Positions 47,400 to 55,474 of a stretch of DNA of 64,000 bases are shown piece by piece. Position numbers and translations under genes: made by a program. Each line of letters begins with the position of its first letter. Position 1 is the first letter of the stretch. The stretch is from Streptomyces bluensis (GTDB lineage Bacteria; Actinomycetota; Actinomycetes; Streptomycetales; Streptomycetaceae): assembly GCF_014650715.1 (NCBI RefSeq), contig NZ_BMVM01000003.1, positions 434,001 through 498,000 on the forward strand, written 5' to 3'. The notes beneath the pieces were generated by a model. That model saw nothing but the letters and a program-made list of their open reading frames with translations, ran no database searches and was not told the DNA's origin.

Positions 47400-48664
47400 T
47401 AGCCGGCCTCCGCCGCCCGCCGCAGCAGCAGTTCCCGCTCCCGCTCGTTGCGCGTCAGCTTCGCCGCGCGTTCGAACTCCGCCCGGGCCTCCCGCGTACG
47501 GCCGAGGCGGGTGAGAAGGTCGCCGCGGACGCTGGGGAGCAGGTGATAGTCCCGCAGGGCCGGTTCGGCGGCGAGGTGGTCGACGATCTCCAGGGCCGGG
47601 CCCGGACCGTCGGCCATCGAGACGGCGACCGCCCGGTTCAGTTCGACGACCGGTGACGGGGTCCGGGCGGCGAGCAGGCCGTACAGGGCGGCGATGCGCG
47701 TCCAGTCGGTCTCCTCGTACGTGTACGCCCGGGCGTGGCACGCCGCGATGGCGGCCTGGAGCGCGTACGGGCCGGGGGCGCCCCCGGCGGCGGCACTGGC
47801 GCGGCCGAGCGCGGCGAAACCCCGGGCGATCAGCATCCTGTTCCAGCGGCGGCGGTCCTGGTCCTTCAGCAGCACCGGCTCTCCGGACGGTCCGGTACGC
47901 GCCGCCGCCCGCGACTGCTGGAGCTCCAGCAGCGCCATCAGCCCGTGCGCCTCGGGCTCCTTGGGCATCAGCTGGGCGAGCACGCGGGCGAGCCGGAGGG
48001 CGTCCTCGCACAGGGCGGGCCGCAGCCAGTCGTCGCCGGCGGTGGCGGCGTACCCCTCGTTGAAGATCAGGTAGATGACCTCAAGGACGGACCCGAGCCG
48101 GGCCTCCCGCTCCGGCCCGTACGGCACCTCGAAGGCGACCCCCTGGGCGGCCAGAGTCCGCTTGGCGCGCACGATGCGCTGGGCCATGGTCGCCTCGGGA
48201 ACGAGAAACGCACGGGCGATCTCGACCGTGGTCAGCCCTCCGAGGAGGCGGAGCGTGAGCGCGATACGGGCCTCGGCGGACAGGACGGGGTGACAGGCGG
48301 TGAAGACCAGCCGGAGCAGATCGTCGTCGATGTCGTCGGGATCGGAGGGCTCGTCGAGGTGGTGCGCGCCGGTCAGGGACAGGTCCCGTCCGACCTCCTC
48401 CAGCTTCCGCGCGTACCGTTCCCGCCGCCGTACGAGATCGATGGCCCGGCGCTTGGCCGTCGTCATCAGCCAGGCGCCCGGGTTGTCCGGCACCCCCTCC
48501 CACGGCCACTGCTCCAGCGCAGCGACCAGCGCGTCCTGCGCCAGTTCCTCCGCGATGCCGACGTCCCCGACGATCCGGGCGACACGGGCGATGACGCGCG
48601 GGGACTCGATCCGGAAGACGGCCTCGACAGAGCGCCGCGGATCTGTGGTGGGCTGCGGTCTCAC
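47399..48664 (-). CDS. ECF42-type RNA polymerase sigma factor
   Basis: 421 residues. Sigma region 2 at about 25-85 (ELAQDALVAALEQWPWEGVPDNPGAWL...AKRRAIDLVRRRERY) and region 4 at about 130-175 (LTTVEIARAFLVPEATMAQR). A long C-terminal helical, TPR-like part (about 185-421) follows and marks the ECF42 group, which lacks an anti-sigma factor and is usually paired with YCII/DGPF proteins, as here. The stop codon lies at the MITE boundary. It reads convergently with mscL. Confidence 0.92.
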   Translation of the reverse strand: MRPQPTTDPRRSVEAVFRIESPRVIARVARIVGDVGIAEELAQDALVAALEQWPWEGVPDNPGAWLMTTAKRRAIDLVRRRERYARKLEEVGRDLSLTGAHHLDEPSDPDDIDDDLLRLVFTACHPVLSAEARIALTLRLLGGLTTVEIARAFLVPEATMAQRIVRAKRTLAAQGVAFEVPYGPEREARLGSVLEVIYLIFNEGYAATAGDDWLRPALCEDALRLARVLAQLMPKEPEAHGLMALLELQQSRAAARTGPSGEPVLLKDQDRRRWNRMLIARGFAALGRASAAAGGAPGPYALQAAIAACHARAYTYEETDWTRIAALYGLLAARTPSPVVELNRAVAVSMADGPGPALEIVDHLAAEPALRDYHLLPSVRGDLLTRLGRTREARAEFERAAKLTRNERERELLLRRAAEAG

Positions 48665-48707
48665 AGCCCACCATCAGACACCCTCCGCGGCCCTCGGCCA
48701 AGCGCGA

Positions 48708-49064
48708 TCAGTCCTCGGCGATCTGCCGGACCTCCGCGGTGATCGTCCAGTAGTCCTCGTGCACCTGCAGGAAGCGCTTGGCCCACTCGATCGCCTCGGC
48801 CTTGTCCTTGCACTGCGAGATCGAGTAGCCGCCGATGACCTCCTTGGACTCGGTGAACGGCCCGTCGGTGACGGAGAGCTTCCCGCCCTCCCAGTGCACC
48901 CGGCTGCCGTCCGCGGTCGGGGTGAGTCCGGCCGTGTCGAGCATGACCCCGGCCTTGGTGATCTCTTCCAGGAGTGTGCCCATGCGCTCCTGGAGCTCCG
49001 GGCTCGGGCCCTCGGCCGGGGCGTTCTTCTCGTCGATACGGATCAGGGTGAGAAAGCGCGGCAT
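48708..49064 (-). CDS. YCII/DGPF-domain protein
   Basis: 117 residues from ATG 49064 with GAGGAG upstream. Contains DGPFTESKEVIGGYSI, the DGPF signature of YCII-related proteins. It precedes the ECF42 sigma gene on the same strand with a 43-bp gap, the usual ECF42 pairing. Function is unknown; the pair is thought to form a regulatory circuit (family knowledge). Confidence 0.9.
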   Translation of the reverse strand: MPRFLTLIRIDEKNAPAEGPSPELQERMGTLLEEITKAGVMLDTAGLTPTADGSRVHWEGGKLSVTDGPFTESKEVIGGYSISQCKDKAEAIEWAKRFLQVHEDYWTITAEVRQIAED

Positions 49065-49230
49065 GCTGGCTCCTCGTGTCGTACGGCCGGGTCCTTCCCG
49101 GCCTCTCACCCCTTGCGTCGAACGGCAGACGCCGCGATCGACACGGGCGCCGGATTTCTTCGAAGATTTTTGGCGCGGTCCGGAAATTCTCAGAATCTTC
49201 CGCTGACGGCCGGTCGTGCGTGAGGGCGCC

Positions 49231-50592
49231 TCACGCCAACGTCACCGTCGGCAGCGGGCTGCTCCCGTTCCCGTTCGCGTTGAAACCGAAGGTCACCGAA
49301 CCGCCGCTCGGCACGTTCCCGTTCCATGAGGCGTTCGTGCAGCTCACCGCCGCGCCCGTCTGTGTGCACGTCGCGTTCCAGGCCTGGGTGATCTGCTGGC
49401 CCGCGCCGTACGTCCAGTTGACTCTCCAGGACGAGAGGGACGCCCCGGAGCAGGCGATCCTCACCTGGCCCGTGAACCCGGTGTTCCACTGGCTGGTGAC
49501 GCTGTACGTCGCCGTGCACGCGCCCGTCGGAGGCGGTGTCGTCGTGCCGCCGAGGGCCGTCACGATGCCGGAGTACGCCGGTTTCGGGGCGTAGTTCTCG
49601 TCGTACGGGGTCGCCGCGCCCTCGCCGGGGAAGGTGTCCGGGATCCACGAGTCGGAGTCCGTGAAGCCCCAGACGGTGACCCCGGTGCACCGGCTCACCG
49701 CGACACACGCCTTCACCACGGCCTCGTACTCGGTCCCCTGCTGCGCCAGCTTGGCTTCGGTGGCCGGGAGCTGCATACGGATGTCCAGCTCCGTGATGGC
49801 CACGTCCACGCCCAGGTCGGCGAAGCGCTGGATGTTCTGCTGGAGGGTGGAGGGGACCTGGCCGAGGATCAGGTGGGCCTGGAGGCCGACGCCGTCGATC
49901 GGGACGCCGCGCTCCTTCAGCGACTTGACCAGGTTGTAGAGCGCCGTGCTCTTCGCGTTGACGCCCTCGACGTTGTAGTCGTTGATGTAGAGCTTGGCGC
50001 TGGGGTCGGCCGCGCGGGCGGCGGTCAGGGCCTGGGCGATGTAGTCGGCGCCGAGGCCGTTGTACCAGAGGGTCTGGCGGTAGGTGCCGTCCTCGTTGAA
50101 CGGCTCGTTCACCACGTCCCAGGCGGCCAGCCGGCCCTTGTAGCGGCCGACCTCGGTGGCGATGTGGTCGTTCAGCAGCTGGCTCAGCTGGGTGGGGGTC
50201 CAGGTGCCGTTCGTCAGCCAGCTCGGGTTCTGGCTGTGCCAGACGAGGGTGTGGCCGCGCACCTGCTGCCCGCTCGCCTCGGCGAAGTCGACGATCTGGT
50301 CGGCCTCGGTCCAGTTGAAGTTGCCGCGGGTGGGCTCGACGGAGCCCCATTTCATGGCGTTGCCGGGGGTGAGGGAGTTGAACTCCGCTCCGGCGATGCG
50401 GCCGTACGTGCCGGTGAGCTTGGAGCCGGTGACCGCTGTTCCGATGACCTTGCCCTTGGCGTCGGCGAGGTCGCGCAGCGGAGGGTCGGCGGCGTGGGCG
50501 GTGGGAGCGGCGCCCAGCAGTGCGGCGAGCGCTGCCGCGCCGGTGAGCAGGGTGGTGAGGCGGGAGCGTAACGGGGATCTGGAGGTTCTCAT
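49231..50592 (-). CDS. Secreted GH10 endo-1,4-beta-xylanase with CBM2
   Basis: 453 residues from ATG 50592 (GGAGG upstream). Signal peptide (MRTSRSPLRSRLTTLLTG..., cleavage near AHA-A, residue 34-35). GH10 barrel at about 40-345 with acid/base E163 in WDVVNEPF and nucleophile E268 in ITELDIRM. A TTTPPPTG linker and a C-terminal family 2 carbohydrate-binding module at about 355-453 (CTATYSVTSQWNTGFTGQVR) follow. It cuts xylan outside the cell. A CGAAAGTTTCG operator lies just upstream of the start, matching the repressor sites of Streptomyces xylanases. The neighbouring bxl genes import and hydrolyse the products. Confidence 0.95.
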   Translation of the reverse strand: MRTSRSPLRSRLTTLLTGAAALAALLGAAPTAHAADPPLRDLADAKGKVIGTAVTGSKLTGTYGRIAGAEFNSLTPGNAMKWGSVEPTRGNFNWTEADQIVDFAEASGQQVRGHTLVWHSQNPSWLTNGTWTPTQLSQLLNDHIATEVGRYKGRLAAWDVVNEPFNEDGTYRQTLWYNGLGADYIAQALTAARAADPSAKLYINDYNVEGVNAKSTALYNLVKSLKERGVPIDGVGLQAHLILGQVPSTLQQNIQRFADLGVDVAITELDIRMQLPATEAKLAQQGTEYEAVVKACVAVSRCTGVTVWGFTDSDSWIPDTFPGEGAATPYDENYAPKPAYSGIVTALGGTTTPPPTGACTATYSVTSQWNTGFTGQVRIACSGASLSSWRVNWTYGAGQQITQAWNATCTQTGAAVSCTNASWNGNVPSGGSVTFGFNANGNGSSPLPTVTLA

Positions 50593-50603
50593 GGCGGGTG
50601 CCT

Positions 50604-50616
50604 CCGAAAGTTTCGG
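50604..50616. promoter_or_regulatory. Xylan-repressor operator upstream of the xylanase
   Basis: CCGAAAGTTTCGG, a perfect 13-bp palindrome that contains CGAAANTTTCG, the site reported for xylanase and bxl repression in Streptomyces (from memory). It lies 12 bp before the xylanase start codon. Confidence 0.8.
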
Positions 50617-51047
50617 TCGTCCAACCGATTGACTTCGGAGGAGTGTGGGGGTGGATGCCACGCCCGTCAATAGGCTCACTTCGGGTGCGTTTCGTCTGCC
50701 GGGTTTCTGTTGGGGGGGCGGCTGCGGGTTCGTTGTGGCTGGTCGCGCCCACGCGGCGGAGCCGCACATTCAACACAGCCCCGCGCCCCTAAAAGCCTGA
50801 CGCGCGCCCGGCATCACAAGGCACCGCCGCCACAAGGCACCGGCAGTCGCGTACGCGCCGCAGGGGGTGTGCCGGGAGGTGTCCGCCCGCAGCGGCCGGC
50901 GTCCGCCACCGAGCACCTCGCACACCCACAGCACCGCCGGACCGAGGACGGAGACCTCCCGGCGCGCCCCCGACCCCCGGCGAAACCGCAGGCTCCCAAG
51001 CCACGACGGTGGGAAGGCCGCCCACGGGCCGCAGATGCCCACGATCC
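50617..51047. other. 431-bp gap with a dispersed repeat
   Basis: Carries the xylanase promoter side and a 29-nt sequence (50719-50747) repeated exactly, in inverse orientation, at 63325-63353. The remainder looks like degenerate GC-rich sequence without a defensible gene. Confidence 0.55.
50719..50747. repeat. Dispersed 29-nt repeat, copy 1
   Basis: The reverse complement starts CGCGACCAGCCACAACGAAC and matches 63325-63353 base for base. This type of sequence near GGGGCGCGGGGAACTGCGCGA is familiar from many Streptomyces intergenic regions. Confidence 0.85.
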
Positions 51048-52139
51048 TCAGGCGCCCTCCCCGCAGTGCACACCCCTCCCCCGCCCCGGAGGGGCCCCCG
51101 TGCTGCTCCGTACCACCAGGCTTGTCGCCAGCTCCACCCGTGTCGCCGCCGGGGACCCTTCCTCGCGTCCCAGGTCGAGGACCAGCCGGGTCGCCGCCTC
51201 GGCCATCTCCATCAGTGGCTGCCGTATGGTCGTCAGCGGCGGTCCCACCCAGCGGGCCACCGGCAGGTCGTCGAAGCCGACCACGCTCAGATCCTCCGGA
51301 ATCCGCAGCCCCAGTTCGCGCGCCGCCTCGTACAGGCCGAGCGCCTGGAGGTCGTTGCCCGCGAAGACGGCGGTGGGGCGGTCCGGCAGGCGGAGCAGTT
51401 CGAGCCCCAGCCGGTAGCCGGTCTCGTGGTGGAAGTCGCCGGCCTTGATCAGCTCCGGAGCCACCGGCAGACCGGCCGTCTCCAGCGCCGCCCGGTACCC
51501 GTCCACGCGCGCCCGGCTGCACATCATCCGCGAGGGCCCGCTGATCGCGCCGATGCGTTCGTGCCCCAGCTCGACCAGATGCCGGGTCGCGGCCAGCCCG
51601 CCCTGCCAGTTCGTCGCGCCGATCGAGGGCACGTCGTCGCCCGGGTCGCCCGCCGGGTCCATCACCACGAACGGGATGGACCTGCTGGTCAGCAGCGCGC
51701 GCTGGGACGCGTCGAGCCCGGAGAGAACCAGCACCACCCCGTGCGGGCGGCGAGCCGCGACCTGGTCGGCCCAGGTGCGGCCGGGGGTCAGCCGGCCCGC
51801 GCTCTCGGAGAGGACCACGCTCAGTCCGGCCTCCCGCGCCACCGTCTCGACGCCCCGGATGACCTCCATCGCCCAGGCGCTCTCCAGTTCGTGGAAGACC
51901 ACGTCGACGAGCGGTGAGCGGGTGGCCTCGGCCCGGCGGCGCCGGTAGCCGTACGCGCGCAGCAGTTCCTCGACGCGGGTGCGGGTCGCCGGGGCGACGT
52001 CGGCCCGGCCGTTGAGCACCTTCGAAACAGTCGGAGCCGAGACCCCCGCCTCACGGGCGATCTCGGCCAACGTCGCCGTCTGCGTGGACTGCGTCCCCTG
52101 CGGTCTTGTCGGGGTTTCCTCGGGCTTCGGGGGTCTCAT
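51048..52139 (-). CDS. bxlR: LacI-family repressor of xylan utilisation (BxlR-like)
   Basis: 363 residues from ATG 52139; a longer open frame to 52259 overlaps the divergent bxlE start and is rejected. LacI HTH ATLAEIAREAGVSAPTVSKV with the hinge helix (NGRADVAPATR) is at about 20-55. A periplasmic-binding-type effector domain at 75-340 follows (LVVRSSTG at the end). It is divergent from bxlE. The gene order bxlR-bxlE-bxlF-bxlG-bxlA is as described for S. thermoviolaceus and S. lividans (established). Xylobiose or a related sugar is the likely inducer. Confidence 0.88.
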   Translation of the reverse strand: MRPPKPEETPTRPQGTQSTQTATLAEIAREAGVSAPTVSKVLNGRADVAPATRTRVEELLRAYGYRRRRAEATRSPLVDVVFHELESAWAMEVIRGVETVAREAGLSVVLSESAGRLTPGRTWADQVAARRPHGVVLVLSGLDASQRALLTSRSIPFVVMDPAGDPGDDVPSIGATNWQGGLAATRHLVELGHERIGAISGPSRMMCSRARVDGYRAALETAGLPVAPELIKAGDFHHETGYRLGLELLRLPDRPTAVFAGNDLQALGLYEAARELGLRIPEDLSVVGFDDLPVARWVGPPLTTIRQPLMEMAEAATRLVLDLGREEGSPAATRVELATSLVVRSSTGAPPGRGRGVHCGEGA

Positions 52140-52218
52140 GGGCCGGATCGTATCCCTGCGCGACCCCTTGACGGACCCCTCCGGGCGCCCTACGTTCCCG
52201 GAACATTCGAAGTGCCAT

Positions 52219-52229
52219 CCGAAACATTC
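52219..52229. promoter_or_regulatory. Degenerate repressor site upstream of bxlE
   Basis: CGAAACATTCG, one mismatch to CGAAANTTTCG, between the divergent bxlR and bxlE starts. A second ATTCGAA lies ten bases to the left. Confidence 0.55.
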
Positions 52230-52246
52230 GCGAAGGGTGAGCAAGG

Positions 52247-53617
52247 GTGAGTGCTGCAAGGGAGTCGCACAGAGAGCAGTCCGGACAGTCCGACGGCGGG
52301 AGCCCGGGCAGCCGTACGTTCAGCAGGCGCTGGGTGCTGGGGGCCGGCGCCACCACAGTGCTCACCACCGGACTCTCGGCCTGCGGCTCCGGCAACGGCT
52401 CGGGCGGCGACAGCGGCACGATCACCGCCTTCGTGTACGGCGACGACGCGGTGAAGGTCCAGGCAGCGAGCGTGGCCCGCTTCAACAAGTCGGCCGCCGC
52501 GAAGAAGGCGGGAGGCAGGGTCAAGCTGGAGAAGGTCCCCGGCTCCGACTACTCCCCCAAGCTCCGCACGGCCATGGGCTCGCCGAGCGCCCCGGACGTC
52601 TTCTTCAACTGGGGCGGCGGCTCGATCAAGGCGTACGAGGAGGCGGGCAAGCTCGTCGACCTCACCGAGATCATCAGCGGCGACCCGGTCCTCAAGGACG
52701 GTTTTCTGCCGGCCGTGCTCGCCGCCGGGGACCTCAAGGGCCGGCACTACGGCATACCGATGCGCGGCATGCAGCCCGTGATCCTCTTCTACAACAAGTC
52801 CGTCTTCGCCGAGCACAAGCTGCAACCGCCCACCACCTGGGACCAGTTGCTCGACATCAACGCCAAGCTGAAGAAGGCGAAGATCACCCCGTTCGCGCTC
52901 GGCGGCTCCGACATCTGGCCCGAGCTGATGTGGCTGGAGTACCTCGTCGACCGCATCGGCGGCCCGGAGGTGTTCAAACGCATCCAGGACGGCGACGCGG
53001 AGGGCTGGGGCGACCCGGCCGTGCTCAGGGCCGCGGAGATGGTGAAGGAACTCGTCGACGACGGCGCCTTCGGCTCCTCGTTCACCTCGGTGTCGTACGT
53101 CAACGGCGGCGCCCCCGCGGTCTTCGCCAAGGGCAAGGCCGCCATGCACCTGATGGGCTCGTGGGAGTACTCGACGCAGCTCGGCAAGTTCCCGGACTTC
53201 GCCAAGAGCAATCTGGGCTGGGCGGCGTTCCCGAAGGTCGAGGACGGCACGGGCGACGTCCGCAACGTCGTCGGCAACCCCACCAACTACTGGTCCGTCA
53301 ACGCCCGTACCCGGAACAAGGACCTGGCCGTCGCGTTCCTCAAGGACTGCGCGTCCCAGGCGTACGCGAAGGACCTGATCGACAACGGCGACGTCCCGAC
53401 CACGTCGAACGCGGCCGAGCTGCTCTCCTCCGCGCCCAACCCGGAGTACGCGAGGTTCCAGTACGACATGGTGGAGCAGGCCCCGGCCTTCACGCTCTCC
53501 TGGGACCAGGCGCTGGGCGACGCACTGGGCACCAAGATGCACACGGAGATCGGCAAGCTGTTCGCGGGGAAGTCGTCGCCGAGCCAGTTCGTGGCGGCCT
53601 GCAAGGGGCTGAAGTGA
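52247..53617 (+). CDS. bxlE: Xylo-oligosaccharide-binding lipoprotein of an ABC importer
   Basis: 456 residues from GTG 52247. Twin-Arg-like [21 protein letters not shown] gives a lipobox with Cys near residue 46. A family 1 solute-binding protein (MalE/UgpB-like) follows: [45 protein letters not shown]. It delivers xylobiose/xylotriose to BxlFG; the substrate is inferred from the operon. The stop overlaps the next gene by four bases (GTGA). Confidence 0.92.
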   Translation: MSAARESHREQSGQSDGGSPGSRTFSRRWVLGAGATTVLTTGLSACGSGNGSGGDSGTITAFVYGDDAVKVQAASVARFNKSAAAKKAGGRVKLEKVPGSDYSPKLRTAMGSPSAPDVFFNWGGGSIKAYEEAGKLVDLTEIISGDPVLKDGFLPAVLAAGDLKGRHYGIPMRGMQPVILFYNKSVFAEHKLQPPTTWDQLLDINAKLKKAKITPFALGGSDIWPELMWLEYLVDRIGGPEVFKRIQDGDAEGWGDPAVLRAAEMVKELVDDGAFGSSFTSVSYVNGGAPAVFAKGKAAMHLMGSWEYSTQLGKFPDFAKSNLGWAAFPKVEDGTGDVRNVVGNPTNYWSVNARTRNKDLAVAFLKDCASQAYAKDLIDNGDVPTTSNAAELLSSAPNPEYARFQYDMVEQAPAFTLSWDQALGDALGTKMHTEIGKLFAGKSSPSQFVAACKGLK

Positions 53618-54513
53618 GCACGACGCTCCCCACGAAGGGATCCAGGACCGGAACCAGGACCGGAACCAGGACCGGCCGCCCGCACGCGGTCTGGGCGCTG
53701 CCCGCCGTCGTCTTCTTCACCTTCTTCGCGGTCGTCCCGTTGGTCCTGGCCTTCTACCTGTCCTTCACCAGGTGGGACGGCCTCGGCAACCCGCGGCCCG
53801 TCGGCCTGGACAACTGGCGCAAGCTGCTCGACGACCCCCGGCTGACCCAGTCCCTGTGGCTGACCGTGCTGCTGACGCTCGCGAGCTGGGCGTTCCAGAC
53901 GGTGGTGGCCCTGCTGCTGGGCGTGTGGGCGGCGGGCCGCCAGCGCAACCGGGCGGTCCTGTCCGCGGTCTTCTTCGTGCCGTTCCTGCTGTCCTCCACC
54001 GCCATCGCGGTGCTCTTCTACGCCCTCCTCGACCCGAACTTCGGCATCATCCGGAAGGACGTGCTCGGCTCGTCCAGCGGGGCGTTCCTCGCGATCGTGT
54101 TCGTCGGCGGCTGGCAGTTCATCCCGTTCCACACCCTGATCTACCAGGGCGGCGCCCGGCAGATCCCGCAGGTCCTGTACCAGGCGGCGGCCATCGACGG
54201 CGCGGGCCGCTACCGCCGGTTCTTCTCCATCACGCTGCCCCAGCTGCGGCACACCATCACGACGTCGACCGTGCTGATCGTCGTCGGCTCGCTCACGTAC
54301 TTCGAGACGGTCCTGATCCTCACCAAGGGCGGTCCGGGCACGGACACGGCGATCCTGCCGTACCTGATGTACGAGGCGGGCTTCAAGTCGTACGACTTCG
54401 GCTACGCCAGCGCCATCGCGTCGTTCCTGGTACTGGCCGCCACCGGCCTGTCGCTGCTGCTGGTCCGCATGACCGGCTTCGGCACCATGCGCAGCACACG
54501 CGAAGGGATGTGA
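53614..54513 (+). CDS. bxlF: ABC sugar permease BxlF
   Basis: 299 residues from GTG 53614, overlapping bxlE by 4 bp. Six membrane helices, and the EAA-loop [21 protein letters not shown], typical of MalF-like permeases. The N-terminus contains the DNA-level repeat GTRTGTRTG. No ATPase gene is present: such importers in Streptomyces use the shared ATPase MsiK encoded elsewhere (established). Confidence 0.92.
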   Translation: MSTTLPTKGSRTGTRTGTRTGRPHAVWALPAVVFFTFFAVVPLVLAFYLSFTRWDGLGNPRPVGLDNWRKLLDDPRLTQSLWLTVLLTLASWAFQTVVALLLGVWAAGRQRNRAVLSAVFFVPFLLSSTAIAVLFYALLDPNFGIIRKDVLGSSSGAFLAIVFVGGWQFIPFHTLIYQGGARQIPQVLYQAAAIDGAGRYRRFFSITLPQLRHTITTSTVLIVVGSLTYFETVLILTKGGPGTDTAILPYLMYEAGFKSYDFGYASAIASFLVLAATGLSLLLVRMTGFGTMRSTREGM

Positions 54514-54517
54514 CGGG

Positions 54518-55420
54518 GTGTCACACGATACGTTGCCGCGTCCCGTGAGGACCCGCGAACCCGGCCGGGAGCCACCCGCGCCGGGGCGCCGCCGCAGGCA
54601 CTGGACGAGGCGCGCGAACCCGGTCGCGGGCCTCGGCTCGATCGTCTGGCTCGCGATCGTCGTCATCCCGGTCTACGCCATGCTGTCGGCCTCCCTCACC
54701 GGCCAGGACAAGGCCCTCACCGGCAACCCCCTGAAACCGCCCACGAGTCCGACCCTCGACAACTACAGCACCGTCCTCCACAGCGGGTTCGGGCATCTGC
54801 TCGGCAACACGGCGATCGTGGCCGTGGCGGTCGTCGGCATCGTCCTCGCGCTCTGTGTCCCCCTCGCCTACGTGGCCGTCCGCACCCGCGACCGCTGGTC
54901 GAACACGGCCTTCCGCCTGTTCCTGCTGGGTGTGGCGATCCCGGCCCAGGCGGTCGTGGTCCCCCTCTACCTCCTGATCGCCCAGCTCGGCCTGTACGAC
55001 ACCCTCCTGGCGGTCATCCTGCCGACGGCGGCCTTCGCGATGCCGGTCTCGGTGCTGGTGCTGGTGGGCACGCTCCGGGACGTGTCGGAGGACCTGTACG
55101 AGGCGATGGCCCTGGACGGCGCGTCCCCGCTGCGGATGCTGTTCCAGCTGACGATCCCGCTCGCCAAGGGCGGTATCAGCACCGTGGTGATCTACGCGGC
55201 GCTCCAGGCCTGGAACGGCTTCCTCTTCCCGCTGATCTTCACCCAGTCGGACGGCCCGCGCGTCCTCACCCTCGGGCTCTTCAACTACGTCAGCCAGTTC
55301 GGCGTGAACATCCCGGCGCTGCTGGCCTCGGTCGTGCTGTCCGGCATCCCGATCTTCACCGTCTATCTGGTGGCCCGCCGTGCTCTGGTGGGTGGCCTGA
55401 TGGGCGTGGGCGGCAAGTGA
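54518..55420 (+). CDS. bxlG: ABC sugar permease BxlG
   Basis: 300 residues from a GTG 4 bp past bxlF. A MalG-like permease with six helices and EAMALDGASPLRMLFQLTIPLA as the EAA loop. It completes the importer with BxlF. The next gene, bxlA, starts 54 bp downstream. Confidence 0.92.
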   Translation: MSHDTLPRPVRTREPGREPPAPGRRRRHWTRRANPVAGLGSIVWLAIVVIPVYAMLSASLTGQDKALTGNPLKPPTSPTLDNYSTVLHSGFGHLLGNTAIVAVAVVGIVLALCVPLAYVAVRTRDRWSNTAFRLFLLGVAIPAQAVVVPLYLLIAQLGLYDTLLAVILPTAAFAMPVSVLVLVGTLRDVSEDLYEAMALDGASPLRMLFQLTIPLAKGGISTVVIYAALQAWNGFLFPLIFTQSDGPRVLTLGLFNYVSQFGVNIPALLASVVLSGIPIFTVYLVARRALVGGLMGVGGK

Positions 55421-55474
55421 GCCCCGTACAGGAGCTCGCACCTCTGCGAACAGACCGACTCTGACAGGAGTTCC

